NCBI RefSeq assembly: GCF_037038585.1
Contig: NC_092520.1
Coordinates: 149,977,104 to 150,041,103, forward strand
Direction: 5' to 3'
Length of the DNA: 64,000 bases
Source of the DNA: Patagioenas fasciata
Taxonomy: Eukaryota; Chordata; Aves; Columbiformes; Columbidae
Within the stretch, counting starts at the first letter, position 1. Each line of letters begins with the position of its first letter. Shown piece after piece: positions 37,901 through 51,800 of this stretch. The notes beneath the pieces are model-generated. The model worked only from the letters and a program-made list of their open reading frames with translations. It made no database searches and was not told the DNA's origin. The position numbers were made by a program, and so were the translations under genes.

Positions 37901-40900
37901 AAAACTTTAGTGTTTTCTCAAGGTCATGCTCTGAGGTCACTGCCTTTAATGTGACTACACCAGTATTTAGGCTTTTAAAAATAAAAAAGAAGAGTCATCT
38001 TCCAGTTTGTGGGACTGAGTCAACCAAAATAGGAAAAAATCTCTATGTTGCAATAGATTATGTGTTTCCTGAGGCTGGTTTTGGTATTGGTTCTTAATCC
38101 AGCTTTTCTGGTGATGTCATTAATGTCACCAAACTAGAAGGGGAGTGACTGTATAACAAGGAGAACGAGCACTAAACAATACATGTCAGTCTTAATTTGG
38201 GAGGGATGTTTAAAGTGTGGAGCTGAAATTTTAGAAGACTCTAATAGCAACCTTGGATGCAAAATGAAGGTAATGATTGACATTGACTTATGCGTTAGTT
38301 CTGCAAAGCAAAAGGGGCTGTTCTGCCCATGGCAGAATCTCTTGCTGATGTTGGTTGCTTTGGGGGTTAAAAACTGTTGCATTGGTCTTGTTGCAGGTCA
38401 TACTTTGACCCTGGTGGAAATAAAAGCTTATGTGATGTGCAGTAGGGTGGATTTGTTGGCATTCAATCAAACTGCTAATTGTTTTAATTTTATTTTGTTT
38501 TGTTTATCCCCTTGAACCTGTAGTCTCTGCCCTCAGCAGCACCTACAACGGTTACTGGGCTGGTGTCCACAGCAACACAGTCTCTGAAGGATGGTAAGAC
38601 AACCTTGATTATTTTAGATGGCTTCTCAGCATAGAGATATAATTCGAAATTGAACAGACTAGCGATTTGGAAGGATATAGTCTTTTTTAGTAGGTCATAC
38701 AATGGCAGTTCTTTAAGAGGTTCATATTAGTTTTTAGGAACTCAGCTGAAAATTTCCACGTTAGGCCGGGAGAGGGGAAGGTTATGTGCATATTATAATA
38801 ACTCACTTAGGATGTAAAGCTGTCCAAAATGCTAAATTAAGACTTGCAAAGACTCTCCAGTATGCTGCTAAAGTACAGCTTCAGGATTTGGAGGAACTGT
38901 TTTCTGTCTTGTGTTGTGTTCTTGGCAGCAACAGTAAGGCTTCTCATTTTGCATCATCGTGCTGTGTTCTATATGCAGGATACATCTTCCTAACTTAAGA
39001 GTGTTTGCTTTCTATTTAAATAGACAAATTATGTTTAAACTACTGAAAAATTAAGAAAGGTAGTAGGAAAACCAGATTCCCTTCTGGCTGCTTTGGAACA
39101 ACTGAAGGCTGACTGTATGATCAGCAATTGAAATCTGAATGATCAATGACTTTAAATCAATTCAACTGTTGCAGGGGAATGGGGGATGTAACCCAACAAC
39201 TTGCAAAACAGTCTGAGAACTTTTCTGTCAATATTCCCCTAATTGTTTTAATTTCTTTTTTAAAAGAAACTGTTAAGGGGGATACTAACTTTATTTCTGA
39301 ACTATCCAGTAAACATTATTTATCTTGCATGTGCCTCTGAAGTTCAATGGCAAACCTTCAGAAGCTAATAAAAGCAGTAGGAAAAGAAAATATTCCCATT
39401 TTGGTATGTCAATAGTGAACTGTACTGTAGAACTCATTTGTCCACTAGAAAATGAGTCGATTTTTGCCTGCTAAAGTTCAGAAGGCAAAAGTAAACAAAG
39501 CGGGAAGTTACTTAATAAACACAGCAAGGTGTCCAACAGAACTGATTTAAAAATAGAATGTTATTTCTCAGCTTTGTAACCTTATGCTGCCAGTGCATCC
39601 AGCAACAAACTTAGGAGCTCACACCTAAGAATCCAGCTCTGAAAGCTTCAGATCGACTGCTTCAAGTAAATGTGGTTTATAGCATATCTTCAACTTACTA
39701 CTTTTCTATTAATAAATTGTCTCAGTGTTTATGAAATTCAGATAGTCAGTGTGGGTATGGAGTTAAAATAAGCTTTTTCTTACATGTATTTCAGTACTGT
39801 TTTTTTATTCTTTGGCTGTTTCACGTCCGTGTTTGAAATCAGTGTGCATTTTTTACTGCTAGCTGAAAGTGTACTTTTAGCAAGCATACATATATATACG
39901 CTTTAGCAAACGTGTGTGTGTATATATGTGAAGGGAAACTTTATAGAAAAATACTTAATGTTGACTTTGCCGTATGATATTCTGTATGGTAAAGCTGAAA
40001 AAATAAATCAGGTTTCATGAATCCAAGGGCCTGTTAGGAGTTAACTGGTATTTGAGTTTGCAGTAGATAAAAATAAATAATTAGAATTTCAATAATTTGT
40101 AGCTCATTGTCTTCTTAATCCCATTCTCCTTTTGCCTAGCTTCAGCATCATGTGGCGGAGAGAGCAGTGCTTTGCCTTCCACAGCAGGAGCCAGTGTTCT
40201 CCAGATGGGACGGTTTCAGGTAGGAGATGTTGAACTGCTTTGGTTTTTGATACAGGATCTTTGCTGAGCTATTCCTGCATAGTGCCAGATCAGTGTGCCT
40301 CATGGTGGGCTTTTGTGTCAGGAGAAAATGCCCGTGTTAAGCCTCTGAGGGCAGGGATTTGCGCAGATGCTGTTTTCGTTCAGGGCAGAGGTTGCACTAG
40401 ATTATGCAGGCGTAGAACTGTGAATACAGCAGTTTATTAGGTCAGGCCTTAGCTGCGTAACTGTTGGCCCTGGTCTTTAATGTTTGCTGCTTTTTGGCTA
40501 ACAATGATCAGATATTCACTGTGTTATGTCCTGGTTGTAAAGAAGGTCCCCTATGAATCAGCTCTGTTTCTTGGAGCTAAACCTCCAGATTGCCAAAAGT
40601 ACTATTAGTATTTTGTGTGGCAATGTGGTACTTGGAGGGAAGCAGCAGCTTCCTTTGTGGCATTCCAAGGAAACCAGTTATTATCCCGTCTCAGATGCAT
40701 CTTACTATTAAGATAACTAAATGCATCATGTTAAGGAAGAACTAACTAAGTCTGCATGATTGCATTTCTATTTTAGGTATCCGTGGCAGTGGATGATGTG
40801 CTAAAAGAGGGTGACAAACCTCAAACTAAGCCGGTGCAATTTGAAACCACCTCTGCTGATTCTTCGTCTCTTTCTGGCAGTAGCCCAGAGAGTACACTGG

Positions 40901-42804
40901 TAAAGCAGACTAGCAGTCGGAAAAGTGAGCCCGTTACCGACTCTTCCTTGGATGTGGTAAATGGCATTCCTCAGACAGTTCCTGTGCTGCAATTACCAGT
41001 AGATGTTGGGCAGCCTACTAAGGTCGGGCGCTTTCAGGTAACGACAACAACGGATCAAGTGGGGCGCTTTTCAGTGTCCAAGACTCAGGATGAGATCAGC
41101 TGTGCAGAGAAAGAGCCACTGACTCTTCCTCTCTCTGTGGACTTGGAACAAGTTGCTTCTTCAGCTGCAGCTCCAAAGAAAGAGTTGGAGTCAAGGCAGT
41201 CCCCACACATGAATGGTCCGTCCTCTGAACCGGAGGCCGCGTTCTTAAGTGGGATGGCTAAGGATTTGGATGATGGCTCGGGGAGCCCAGACTCCCTCCA
41301 ACCCCTGGGGTCGAAGATCAGCCTCCCCGTTCAGAGCCTTAGCAACTCATTCAACTCTTCCTACATGAGCAGCGACAATGAGTCGGATATTGAAGATGAG
41401 GACTTGAAATTGGAACTCCGTCGGTTACGGGAGAAGTAAGGCTTTTTTCCTTCTGTGGTCACGTAGGAAATACATGTAACGGAATTAATATGAAATACAT
41501 CTGTGCTTTTCACAAAGAACAAAAGTAAACTTTTTAAAAAACTCAACCTTTGCTAAGTGTCAGGACCCATTGTCACTGTTTGTATGGGAAGTAAGATTCT
41601 TTAGTGGGAAAGTACTACATAATTATAACAAAAGAGGTATATAAATGTTTGTTGTGCTTAATTTTCTAACCTGTGACCTTGTATATGTTTGTATGTAGAT
41701 TGATTGCTGTATTGTGGGTAAGACTGCAGAAGTATAGAAGTTTTGCATATCACAGAAGTTTAGTAGTTAGTAGGAAGATGGTGTCTCATTTGAAAATGAC
41801 ACACAGCTATCTGCATTTCTAATACGCATTTCTGCAATTTCTAATGGTTCTCTTGTTCCTGAAGAATCCTTGTTGGCTTAGGAAAAAAAAAAAAAGCCAA
41901 GCAATGTGACTTACCAATTTATTTATACTGCAAGTTGGACATTTTTAGGGCAGCTAGCAATTTTAAATCCTTGTGTATGCAACTGCTCTGAAAAATAACC
42001 CTGAGGAAATACAAATGTAAGTCTCCAAGGCCATGTATCTCAGCCAATGAGTAATCTAGCTATTCATGTAGCATTTTCATGGGGAATGATTTGGTCTTCT
42101 ACGATAGGTGTATGTTCTTGTTTGTATTTCCATTTATCCTGGTATTATGATTACAATGTTGGCAACTTTGTGCTGGAATTCTAGGCAGGCTTAGGGCGCA
42201 ATGGAAAATGGCAAGTGTTCTGCCATGTATGTTCAGTGGCTTTTCGTGGAAAAGATTTATTTCCTCCTTTCTTAAATGTTAATGGGAGTTTGACCAAAGA
42301 AGCTGCTCAAGCTTGACTGGAGGGGAGGGTTTGTGTGCATGCATGTATATACATACAATTTCTGTAAGTCATACCCTTTTGTAACTTGTCAGGCACCTTA
42401 AAGAGATCCAGGAGCTGCAGAGTCGGCAGAAGCAGGAGATTGAGTCACTGTACATGAAATTGGGAAAGGCCCCGCCTGCAGTAATTATCCCCCCAGCTGC
42501 ACCTCTTTCAGGAAGGAGGAGACGACCTACTAAAGGAAAAAGCAACAAGTCCAGTCGTAGCAGCTCCCAGGGAAATAAGAGCCCTCAGCTATCAGGTAAG
42601 ACTTTCTTCAGTTTTTTGAGTAGATAAAACAGACAAGGTCCCATCTCTTATTCTTAGATCTGTGTCTCTGTCCTGTCTTCCAGAGGGGGTTGTGTGTGTT
42701 CCAGTTCCTCCGCTGCCTGAATTAAAGTAGTGATTTGTAACTCTGACTAAGAAGAAAACTGTAAAAATACAGTGTGGGGGAAGACTTTGGTTTCTTTTTT
42801 TTTC

Positions 42805-42835
<31 letters not shown>

Positions 42836-45800
42836 AAACTGCTCTTGTTGCCTTCTGAAGCTGATTTTGCATAATAGGGCTGGTCTCTTCAGTCGTATTC
42901 AGAGTTGTTTGGGGTTTTTTTTCTACTTTAGCAGTACTTAAGCATGGCATTACCAGTGTCCTTACACTTCAGTAACTTAGTCACAGTCGATGTATGTTAA
43001 AGTTGTGATTTTTTTTTTAATGGAGTTGCAATTTTTTTATACTAACAAGTTAAGAAACAGTTTCAATTGTCAAGGCTTCCTTTTCTTATTAGAGCCTTTT
43101 ATATAATAAACAGAACTTAGAAAATAGTTCTATTTACTGGTTGAATGACATGGACGTCAGATGCTTGCTGGGTAATTTCAGATGTCTTTCAAATCCTGTA
43201 GCATTGAATAATCAACATTGGAGGGCCAGCACTGTGAGCAGAAATATTTGTAACTGCTTCCTGCACATTCACTTTGGTAATTCCCACTTTACGCTGCAAT
43301 TTCTGTATCCAGTCACCCTGGCTGCTCACTTCTGTTTTGTTATAAGGGAGCTCTGTTTGAGCATGTGACAGTGAGCTAGCACAGAGTTGCCTTAAGCATT
43401 TTTCTAGTCTTACGGCTTTCTCAGAATCTGGAGTAGTTCCCTCCTCCTGCCTTCCCCTCTCTTGCTTGGATTGTCATGCCTGACCAAAGGATAATATCCC
43501 TTTTTTCCTCCTCCACATCATTTTTTCCTGTATCACTAGTGTAATAGCCCAGCTGATCATCTGAGTTACATGGTGCAGTGATTTCACTGCCTAGTAAACG
43601 TTCCAGTCAACATTTCCTCCGTTTTTTCTCCTGTCCCTTGGGAACAACGGCAGAAGTTTCGAAAATGATGTGGGGAAACTGAAACATTGAAAGTCTTTTC
43701 GTCTTCCTCCTTCTTCTAGGCAATCTGTCAGCTCAGAGTGCACCGTCAGTCTTGCCCCCTCAGCAAACTCTTCATCCTCCTGGTAGTGTACCAGAGACTG
43801 GGCAGAACCATTTGTTACAGCCCCTCAAACCTTCACCTTCTAGCGAAAATCTCTACTCTGCCTTTACCAGTGATGGTGCCCTGTCGGTACCAAGCCTTTC
43901 GGCACCGGGCCAAGGTAAGACTTTAAGTGGAATTAGTGTCGAGTCTTGCACCTTTGTTACTGGTGAGCAAGCAACTGACTTGATGACACTTGATTTTTAG
44001 TACATAGCATAAAGTAGATTGATAGTCTCCAACCAATGCGTGGAGGCTGAGAAGGGTGCTTTTGCAGCTAGATTTCTACATTCTCACGTAGGTCAAGTGT
44101 GAGATTGTGGAAGTAGTGAACAGTTAGTGCATGGCCCTGTCTGCTGCAAGGGAGGCATCAAGGAGAATGCAAGAGAGTGCAGTATGGTGGTGGCAAGCAA
44201 TGCTCTGCTGACCTGGGGAGAGGTATTAGCTGGAAGGATGAGGAGACAGATGAGAATGAGACTCAGAGTCCTTCTAGACCAGGGGTGTCAAACTGATTTT
44301 CACCAGGGGCCACATCAGCCTCACGGTTGCCTTCAAAAGGCCAAATGTGATTTTTAGGACTGGATAAACATAGGAGTAGTTACATTTATCCAGTCCTAAA
44401 GTCACATTCGGCCCTTTGAAGGCAACCGTGAGGCTGATGTGGCCCCTGGTGAAAATCAGTTTGACACTCCATGTCTAGACTTACGAACTACTTTGGCTGT
44501 TCCTTCAACAGAATTTTTAAACAATAAAGGGTAAAAAATGCTCATGTTCTGCAGCTGTGAGTTAAAGAATTGTCCTGCAAGGAAAGAGTTAGCGTAGGAG
44601 GGTGGAGTGGTAGGGATAATAAATTCTTCATTTACTTAAGTTGCGGATTGCTTGTTATTAGTTAGTATGTTACCAAATAATTTCTCAGACACAGCTCTGA
44701 TTTATTTGGTAGGGAGGGCTTTTTTGCTTGCCAATCGTTAAGGACGTGATAGCTTGATTACTTCTCTGAACTTAGCTGTTTCAGTTTCTTTTTTCCCTTG
44801 AACATCTCTTTGAAAAGCTTTCCCATAGACTGAGTACATCAATTCTAATGCGTGTTTTTGGTGAAACTGGAGAAGTACAAACAGAAAATAGAAACAGACC
44901 TTTTGAAAGAATGTTTTATAATTTTTTTTTTAATGAGCTGTTTCAGGTATTTTGGAGTGACTTGAATTATTTCCCTGTATCTAGAGTTGTGCAGTACCAT
45001 TTTATAATTGGGTATTTTTGCCAGGATTTAGCTTTACTATTGATTGCAATGCTGTTGTTGGGTCACGTACTGGAGAGTAACACTGGAAACTTGGCCTAAT
45101 GTCTGGAGGTGTCGGAGGGAGTGTCTTCACTCCGTATATTGTCTACATGCTCTTTGGTCCACACCTTGAGGCTTATTCTTGTGTGTCACGTTAATGCATT
45201 TCACCCTTCCAACCTCAAGTTGCTAACATCTTGTAGTGGTGTTCTGTCTCTTCTCCTCTCCTTTCTCTGTTATTCCCGTTTTTGTTTTCTCACAGGCTGT
45301 GCGAAGTTTAACTGTGCATCTGACAGAGTGACGTTCAAGCCTGGTGGCAGGAGGACCCGATTTCTGAGTACGCCCTGCTTGGCTCTTTGTGTGTAACACC
45401 TTTACTCCTTCCTTGTCTGTTTTTTGTTTTGTCTCTTTTTTTCTTTTTTTTGTTTTTTTTTTCTGCTGCTTGGATCTGTTTCATGCAGCCCATTCTCGTC
45501 TCCCACCTTGTATTCCCTCGCATCCCATGGCTCAGCTGAGCTTCTCTTCGCACACCTGTAGAAGTTTGGGTTCTCATGTTAGATATTTGCTGTTGTTAAA
45601 CTCATAATGATGGACACTCATTTTCTCTAAGCTTTTGGTGGAACCTTTTTCAGGACAGTTCAGTGTAATGACAGAAACTGGGGAGAGTTAGCAGGTTGTG
45701 GGTGCACAGGCATTTCCTTCTGGCCTGCCTTAGTAATTACACTTCAGCATATGTTAGTTGGCCTGACACTTGAAGGGGAGGTATCATTCTAGTGGAACAG

Positions 45801-48800
45801 CAAAAAAAGATTTGTTTTCCAAATTATTCCTTTGTTGGACCCTACTGGAACTGGGGGGAATATGTTGACTTCCTCCAGCAGAATGCTTACTGTGCAACTC
45901 GGATGTGTGTTTGCATGTTCTCAGCGCTAGTGCTGATTACAGTGCAGAGCATTGATGCCACCTGTAGGCAGTTAATATTGATATCTTAGCTATCCATCTA
46001 CTGATGAACATAAAGATTGAAGTGTTGAGTGTTTTAAAAACACTTAGAGATGTTTTCAGGCAAACTCAAAAGATCCTTTACCTACTAATGGGCCCAGGTT
46101 TAGAAGGTTTTGCTGTGAACTGGAGATACACTAGATGTTCAACAAATAGCAGTAAAGGTGGGTAAATACACATCTTCAGACATCCTGTCAACCCTCATGA
46201 GTTACCTTGTGGCCCTTTTCAAAATCCTTTCATTTGTACTTACATTAGGCTGGATTTAGAAGAGAGCCTCAAACTTCTGATGTGATTGAAGTAATGATAC
46301 GCTTGAGCTGAGGCTGCTGATGACGCTTTTTATTGGGAGTGCTGCAACATCTCCCGCGCTCCTTCTGCAGGCTGGACCCCTTAAGCTTCTGACATTTGTT
46401 TCCCACCCTCTGGAATGACTTGATATGAGAAAGCTTAAAGTGCTGCAAAGAGCCCGTCAGCCGCTGCTCTGCATGACAGCACCGTGTGTCTGTAGCGTCT
46501 GTCTCGCTACAGCTGTCAGCAGCTCGGCTGAGCCGCAGAGGTGTGTACAGAAGCTCGGTTTGGCTTTCTGCAGAGACAGCCATAGCGCAACCAGCTCCAT
46601 CCTGGTAGAAGGGGAGGAGTCAGAGGGAGGGAACTTTTTTCCCCTCCCCAGGTTGTTCAGTTTTGCAATGATAATTCTAGCCCACTTAATTGGATTTCTG
46701 GAGGTGTAAGCACTAGTGGTATTTAATTTGTCAAGCTGAGCAGCTTTAAATGGCTTTGCTAGGTATATTAATGTGCAGGTGTGCAGTAACTGACATCTGC
46801 AGTCTCAAGATTTATGGCTCCTTTTTTGGGAGAAGTTAAATTCTTACTGGAGCTAACTCTTTAAAATAACCTTTAGGCTGGCCTGTCCTTTTTTGGGATA
46901 GGGAATACAAAGAACAGCCATTCACTTTCTAAAATTGGCAATGAAGTGAATACACGAGTTATCATTTACTTATGAGGCCTCGGCTTGCTGCAAATTGACC
47001 GTCAGCTGGCTATAAGCATACTTTGGCATGTATAGCTCTTGCTTATGGGACTGGTGCTAAGGATTCCTTTCAAAAAGCATGTTGTAGCTGTCCTGTAAAA
47101 GCTGGTCACACTTGGCATGGCGCAGCTTGGCCTGGCACTTGGCTTATTGCAGGTTGCTTGCTTCCTGGAGTCTTGTCCTTGAAATGCTGTCGCAGACTGT
47201 TGTGGAGAGTGACAACTGGAAAAGATGCTGGGTTAGGATCAGTGGTGTTGAGGAAACAGTGCAGTGATTGATGCTTTTAACTGTGCAGCTGGAGAAACAG
47301 AGCGGTACAGCTTGGCAGGGAATGTCTGGACTCTATTCCCCAGATCTGAGAAAACAAGGTGACAAACTAAAAGCACTTGACCTATCAGATGAATATTTCT
47401 CATGTTGTAAACCTGTTGAACTTTGTAAAATGGTTCCTACCTCCTGACAAATATGGAAGGTATACTTGCGTTTTGTTTTATGATAACAGCCAGTTGTGAC
47501 AGTAATGTCTCCTGGCATTCTTCACTGCAGTTTGGGAATTCTGAAGAATAAATGCAGGAGGCTGGGCTTCCTTCTGAAAGTACAACTCAATTCAACTGTC
47601 ACACCAGTCTTTGGGTTTTTTTCCTAGAATGTCCCAGTAGTGACAAGAGCCCTGCTGTGCCGTGTCCTCTGTTTCTCACCCAGCTTTTTGTACTGTTTGC
47701 TGATACTAAACGTTTCTCACTGTTTCTCTTACCTTTAACAAATTACTCTCTCTTTGTGCTTCAGGGAAGATGGTGAAAAAAGTCTGTCCTTGCAACCAGC
47801 TCTGTAGTAATTATCTTATTTCTGTTATCTCCGATCCCTGATTGTAAAGCTATTCATCAGCTTTTTCTGGTCACTGAAGCCTTACCTCCCTGACTCTGTC
47901 TCCAGCACAGCATCTGTCTATCTGTGTTATGCCCTCTATTGTGAACTCTGTCATTAGTATATTGAACAGTCTGGCTGTTACTCTTGCAGACAAGTGGAGG
48001 CAGGCGAAACCTCACCTTCACTGGGGAACTCTTTGCTCCTCACTAATGAGTGAGCGAGTTGAGCGTCGTTGGGGTCAGTTGCTCGCTGTAATGTGCTGGG
48101 GTCGCACCTCTGAGCAGCTGGTTTGTTTTCAGATCTGATGGGGTTCACCACCTCAGTGATGGATCCCATTGCAGATGCTCCTTCAGCCTTTTAAAAGAAT
48201 TAAGAGTAAGCCACGCCTCCCCAAGCAAGAGGTGTTTAGAAAAAACCTGTGTGTGCTCATGTTGTCTAAAACTGTTTTAAAGGTGTCTTTTTGACTGCTG
48301 GCTTATAGAGGGGAAATAAAGAAGGGCAGAATGAAGGCATTATAGGTAGCAGGCTGGAGAGAGAGAAGCCTGTTTCACGTCAGATCCTTCACGTCAGAGC
48401 AGAACTGGGGATGGCTGCTGTGACCGAGCAGGAATGTGGGGGGTTGTTTCCATTGAACGCTGCAAGTTGAAGCACTTTGTTTTCAGACTCCTCTGGATGG
48501 CAGTTTCTGAAGGTGGTGACTACATCAGCGCTACAATATGAAATTCCTGAGAAATTGTTTTTAAAATTGACATTACGTGGGAGCTTTAGTAATTTTGTAG
48601 CTCACCTATAATGATGTAGGCTGGTCTGTCTGTGACCTGAGGTAGGAGCTCCCTGACAAAATCACTTTTGGAGATAAAACTCTCTCAGCCTCCCACCTTT
48701 CCCACCCTGAACCAATCCAATCCTTTTCAAAGCATTTCGGCTTTCATTTAATGATCTTTCACATTTTCAGCTGAATGCACTGTGGTATATACCTTTATTA

Positions 48801-51800
48801 ATCCTCTCCCTTCCTTGGCCTGAGGGAACTCTCCAGCATAGGCCCAGGATCCAGGGTGCTTACTGACTAAAGTGAAAATGTGAAATACCAGAATCAGATA
48901 CTGGCCATCGTGAAGAGAATGAAAGCGAGTGTGTCAATCCCTGCATGGACCCTCACTGTGGAATGTGTTTACTACTCATTTTTGACAGCTCCCCCCAAGT
49001 ACCTTCTCCTTGCTTTTGTCTCATTTATCTCTAATTTCACCTTTCATATAATTGCTCTCATTAAATGATTGTATTCTGAGCCCTTTCCACATGATGCATG
49101 CTTCAGGTTCTTGTTGTTTCACTGTAGATTTTCCTTGCCACCGTACAACATGTTATTAACACGCTTCATCTGAGCTGCAGCTGCACACCCTGGTCAGGGA
49201 ACCTTGTCCTTCCCTTTCCCTGGTCACTGTTGCATGTAACAACCGCAGCCCCACCTGTGGGCACCCCGACCGGGACACACTTCCATGCTTGAGCTGGAAC
49301 TGGTGGGAGGCATACGTGTCCTTCCCTCCTCAGCACTACTAGAGGCAGTAACACTTGGCTTATTTGTCCTGCATAGTAAGTATGTCACCTTCCTAATTCA
49401 CTCCTCAATACAAAACATTCCTGCAGGGGTTTGGAGCCAGTTCTTTCTTTGAAACAGCGGTTTGCAAGGAGTGTGGCTGTTAGGCAGGGCAAGTGGCTGT
49501 CAGGCAAGAGACGGTGACTCTGCCATTTGGCCTTTGCAAAAGAGAGGTGATTTTAAGTAAGCTGGCATTTTTGATGGTCTGTTTTTAATCAGTCTTCTTC
49601 AGAAATGTCTGCCATAAACTCGGGTTTTCTTGAATTGTCCAGTTGCAGTCTTCAGAGTGAGCAAGTAGAAATACTTGAGGAACTTTGAGAACCAAGTAGG
49701 TGAAGATGTATGCTTGCAAGGAGTGCTGGGTTTAGCACTGCAGTGGCCAGATGCTTATTTTCTTGAATTGCATTGGTTTTCTAATGAATGAACTTGTTAA
49801 ATCTAGATTTATTTCACCTTTACCACATCTTTCAGAAAAAGTCTCTTGCCCTTGTGGTTAACCATCATTTCATGAGGAGATTTGCAATAGGACTGGGAAT
49901 TTAGGAAGCTGGGAATTACTTAATATGCAATTTCTTTGATTCCTATTAGGAGGTCTGCTTTTGAAAAGCTTAAATTGGAGTGCAATTGTGTGATTATATT
50001 GTGAAGGGCACAGTGAGGCTACCTAAAACAAAGCTTCTAGATTTTTTTTTTTAACAGGGCAATGTTCGGCAAACTTTCTATCAGACCAAAGCCTGGTACT
50101 GATGCATGAAGGGTTTTTTGTCTTCTTGCAATCAGCCCAATGAATAGAAAAACACGTCAAAGCATGTCTGAGGAACTACTGTCATTTCATTTCTGCCTTC
50201 TTTAAGCTGTATTAGTTGTTTGCATCTGAAATGCTTGTTCTTCTGACATAGGAAGACTGAACATAATGGCAAAAAAAATTCTTTCTGAGACAAAAAGCAA
50301 AAATTTAATGCGGTGCAGACCTTCCCCACTGATCCTGGCTGTTTAGTGGATGAAGACAGTCCCATCTGGTTATCCTCAAGAACATAAGTATGGCAGCTAT
50401 TGGAAACAACAGTTGCTGTTTCTCACTGTGGCTTCTTTGTATAATCTGAGTGAATTTTTTTCTCTTCATTTTACAAAGTGGAGATAATTTGCTACAGAGC
50501 AGCTGGTGATGCTGATTGTACTGCTCCTTATTCAGCATCGTCCTCCAAGGTGGAATTGACCTGTGCTGATAGTGGTTGCTGCTAATTAAAAGGTGTAAGA
50601 TGAGAGAGTGGCGTGACCGTACTGTCATTCAGTGCTGACATCTAAACTGCTTTTTCTTCTACAAAGACTTGTAGGCTGCTACCATTCCCTTCTTAAGATG
50701 ACTACTAGCAGCACTTCTTCACAAGTAAAACATATCTGTGAAATACTCTTGACCTGAGAAAATGCCTGCGGGAGTCCTTGTAGTTCCCACTTCAGTACAT
50801 CCTAGAACTGAAACTTAGAATTAATCTGCATGGCATTTTAACTGGCTCTCTGTTGATGTACCATTACCACAACTATTAAATTTACGGGAGAAAGATGATC
50901 TTTAACCCAAGTTTTGATGCCCATTTTGTGTATTTGTAGGGACCAGCAGCACTAACACAGTCGGGGCTGCAGTGAACAGCCAAGCACCCCAGCCTCAGCC
51001 CACTGCTATTGCCTCCAGCCGGAAAGGGACTTTCACAGATGACCTGCACAAGCTGGTAGATAACTGGGCCCGAGATGCCATGAACCTTTCTGGCAAGAAA
51101 GTTGGCAAAGGGCATAGCAACTATGAGGTAAGATGTAATCTGTGAACATTTCTGGTAAGAAACTGTCTGTCTCTTGCTATCTCATTAGGGTGTCCAGCAC
51201 AGTACAGTTCATAGAATCACAGAACAGTTTGGGTTGGAAGGGACCTTCCAAGGTCATCCAGTCCAACCCCCTGCCATGAGCAGGGACATCTTCAACTAGA
51301 TCAGGTTGCTCAGAGCCCCATCCAGCCCGGGCTTGAATGTCTCCAGGGATGGGGCATCTACCACCTCTCTGGGCAACCTGGGCCGGTGTTTCACCACCCT
51401 CACTGTAAAAAATTTCTTCCTTATGTCTAACCTGAATCTCCTCTCCTTTAGTTTAAAACTATTACCCCTTGTCCTATCCTAACAGACTGTGCTAAAAAGT
51501 CTGTCCCCATTTTTCTTCTCAGCCCCTTTTATGCACTGAAAGGCTGCAATAAGGTCTCCCTGGAGCCTTTTCCAGGCTGAACAACCCCAACAGTTTCTGT
51601 GTAGCTTGGACAACTGCTCTAGAAAACTGTTGGCTGTATCTTCAGTGTGCAGGACTGTATCACCTGCTGTGGATGGAAAAGGATAACTAAAGAGGGGGGC
51701 CACGATGTGTTTCTTGAGAACGGCTTGTGGACCAAGGGGTGAACCTGAGGTTTTGAAGCACAGTTGTGTAACTGTTCCTGGGGGTTGGGTTTTCTTTCAG

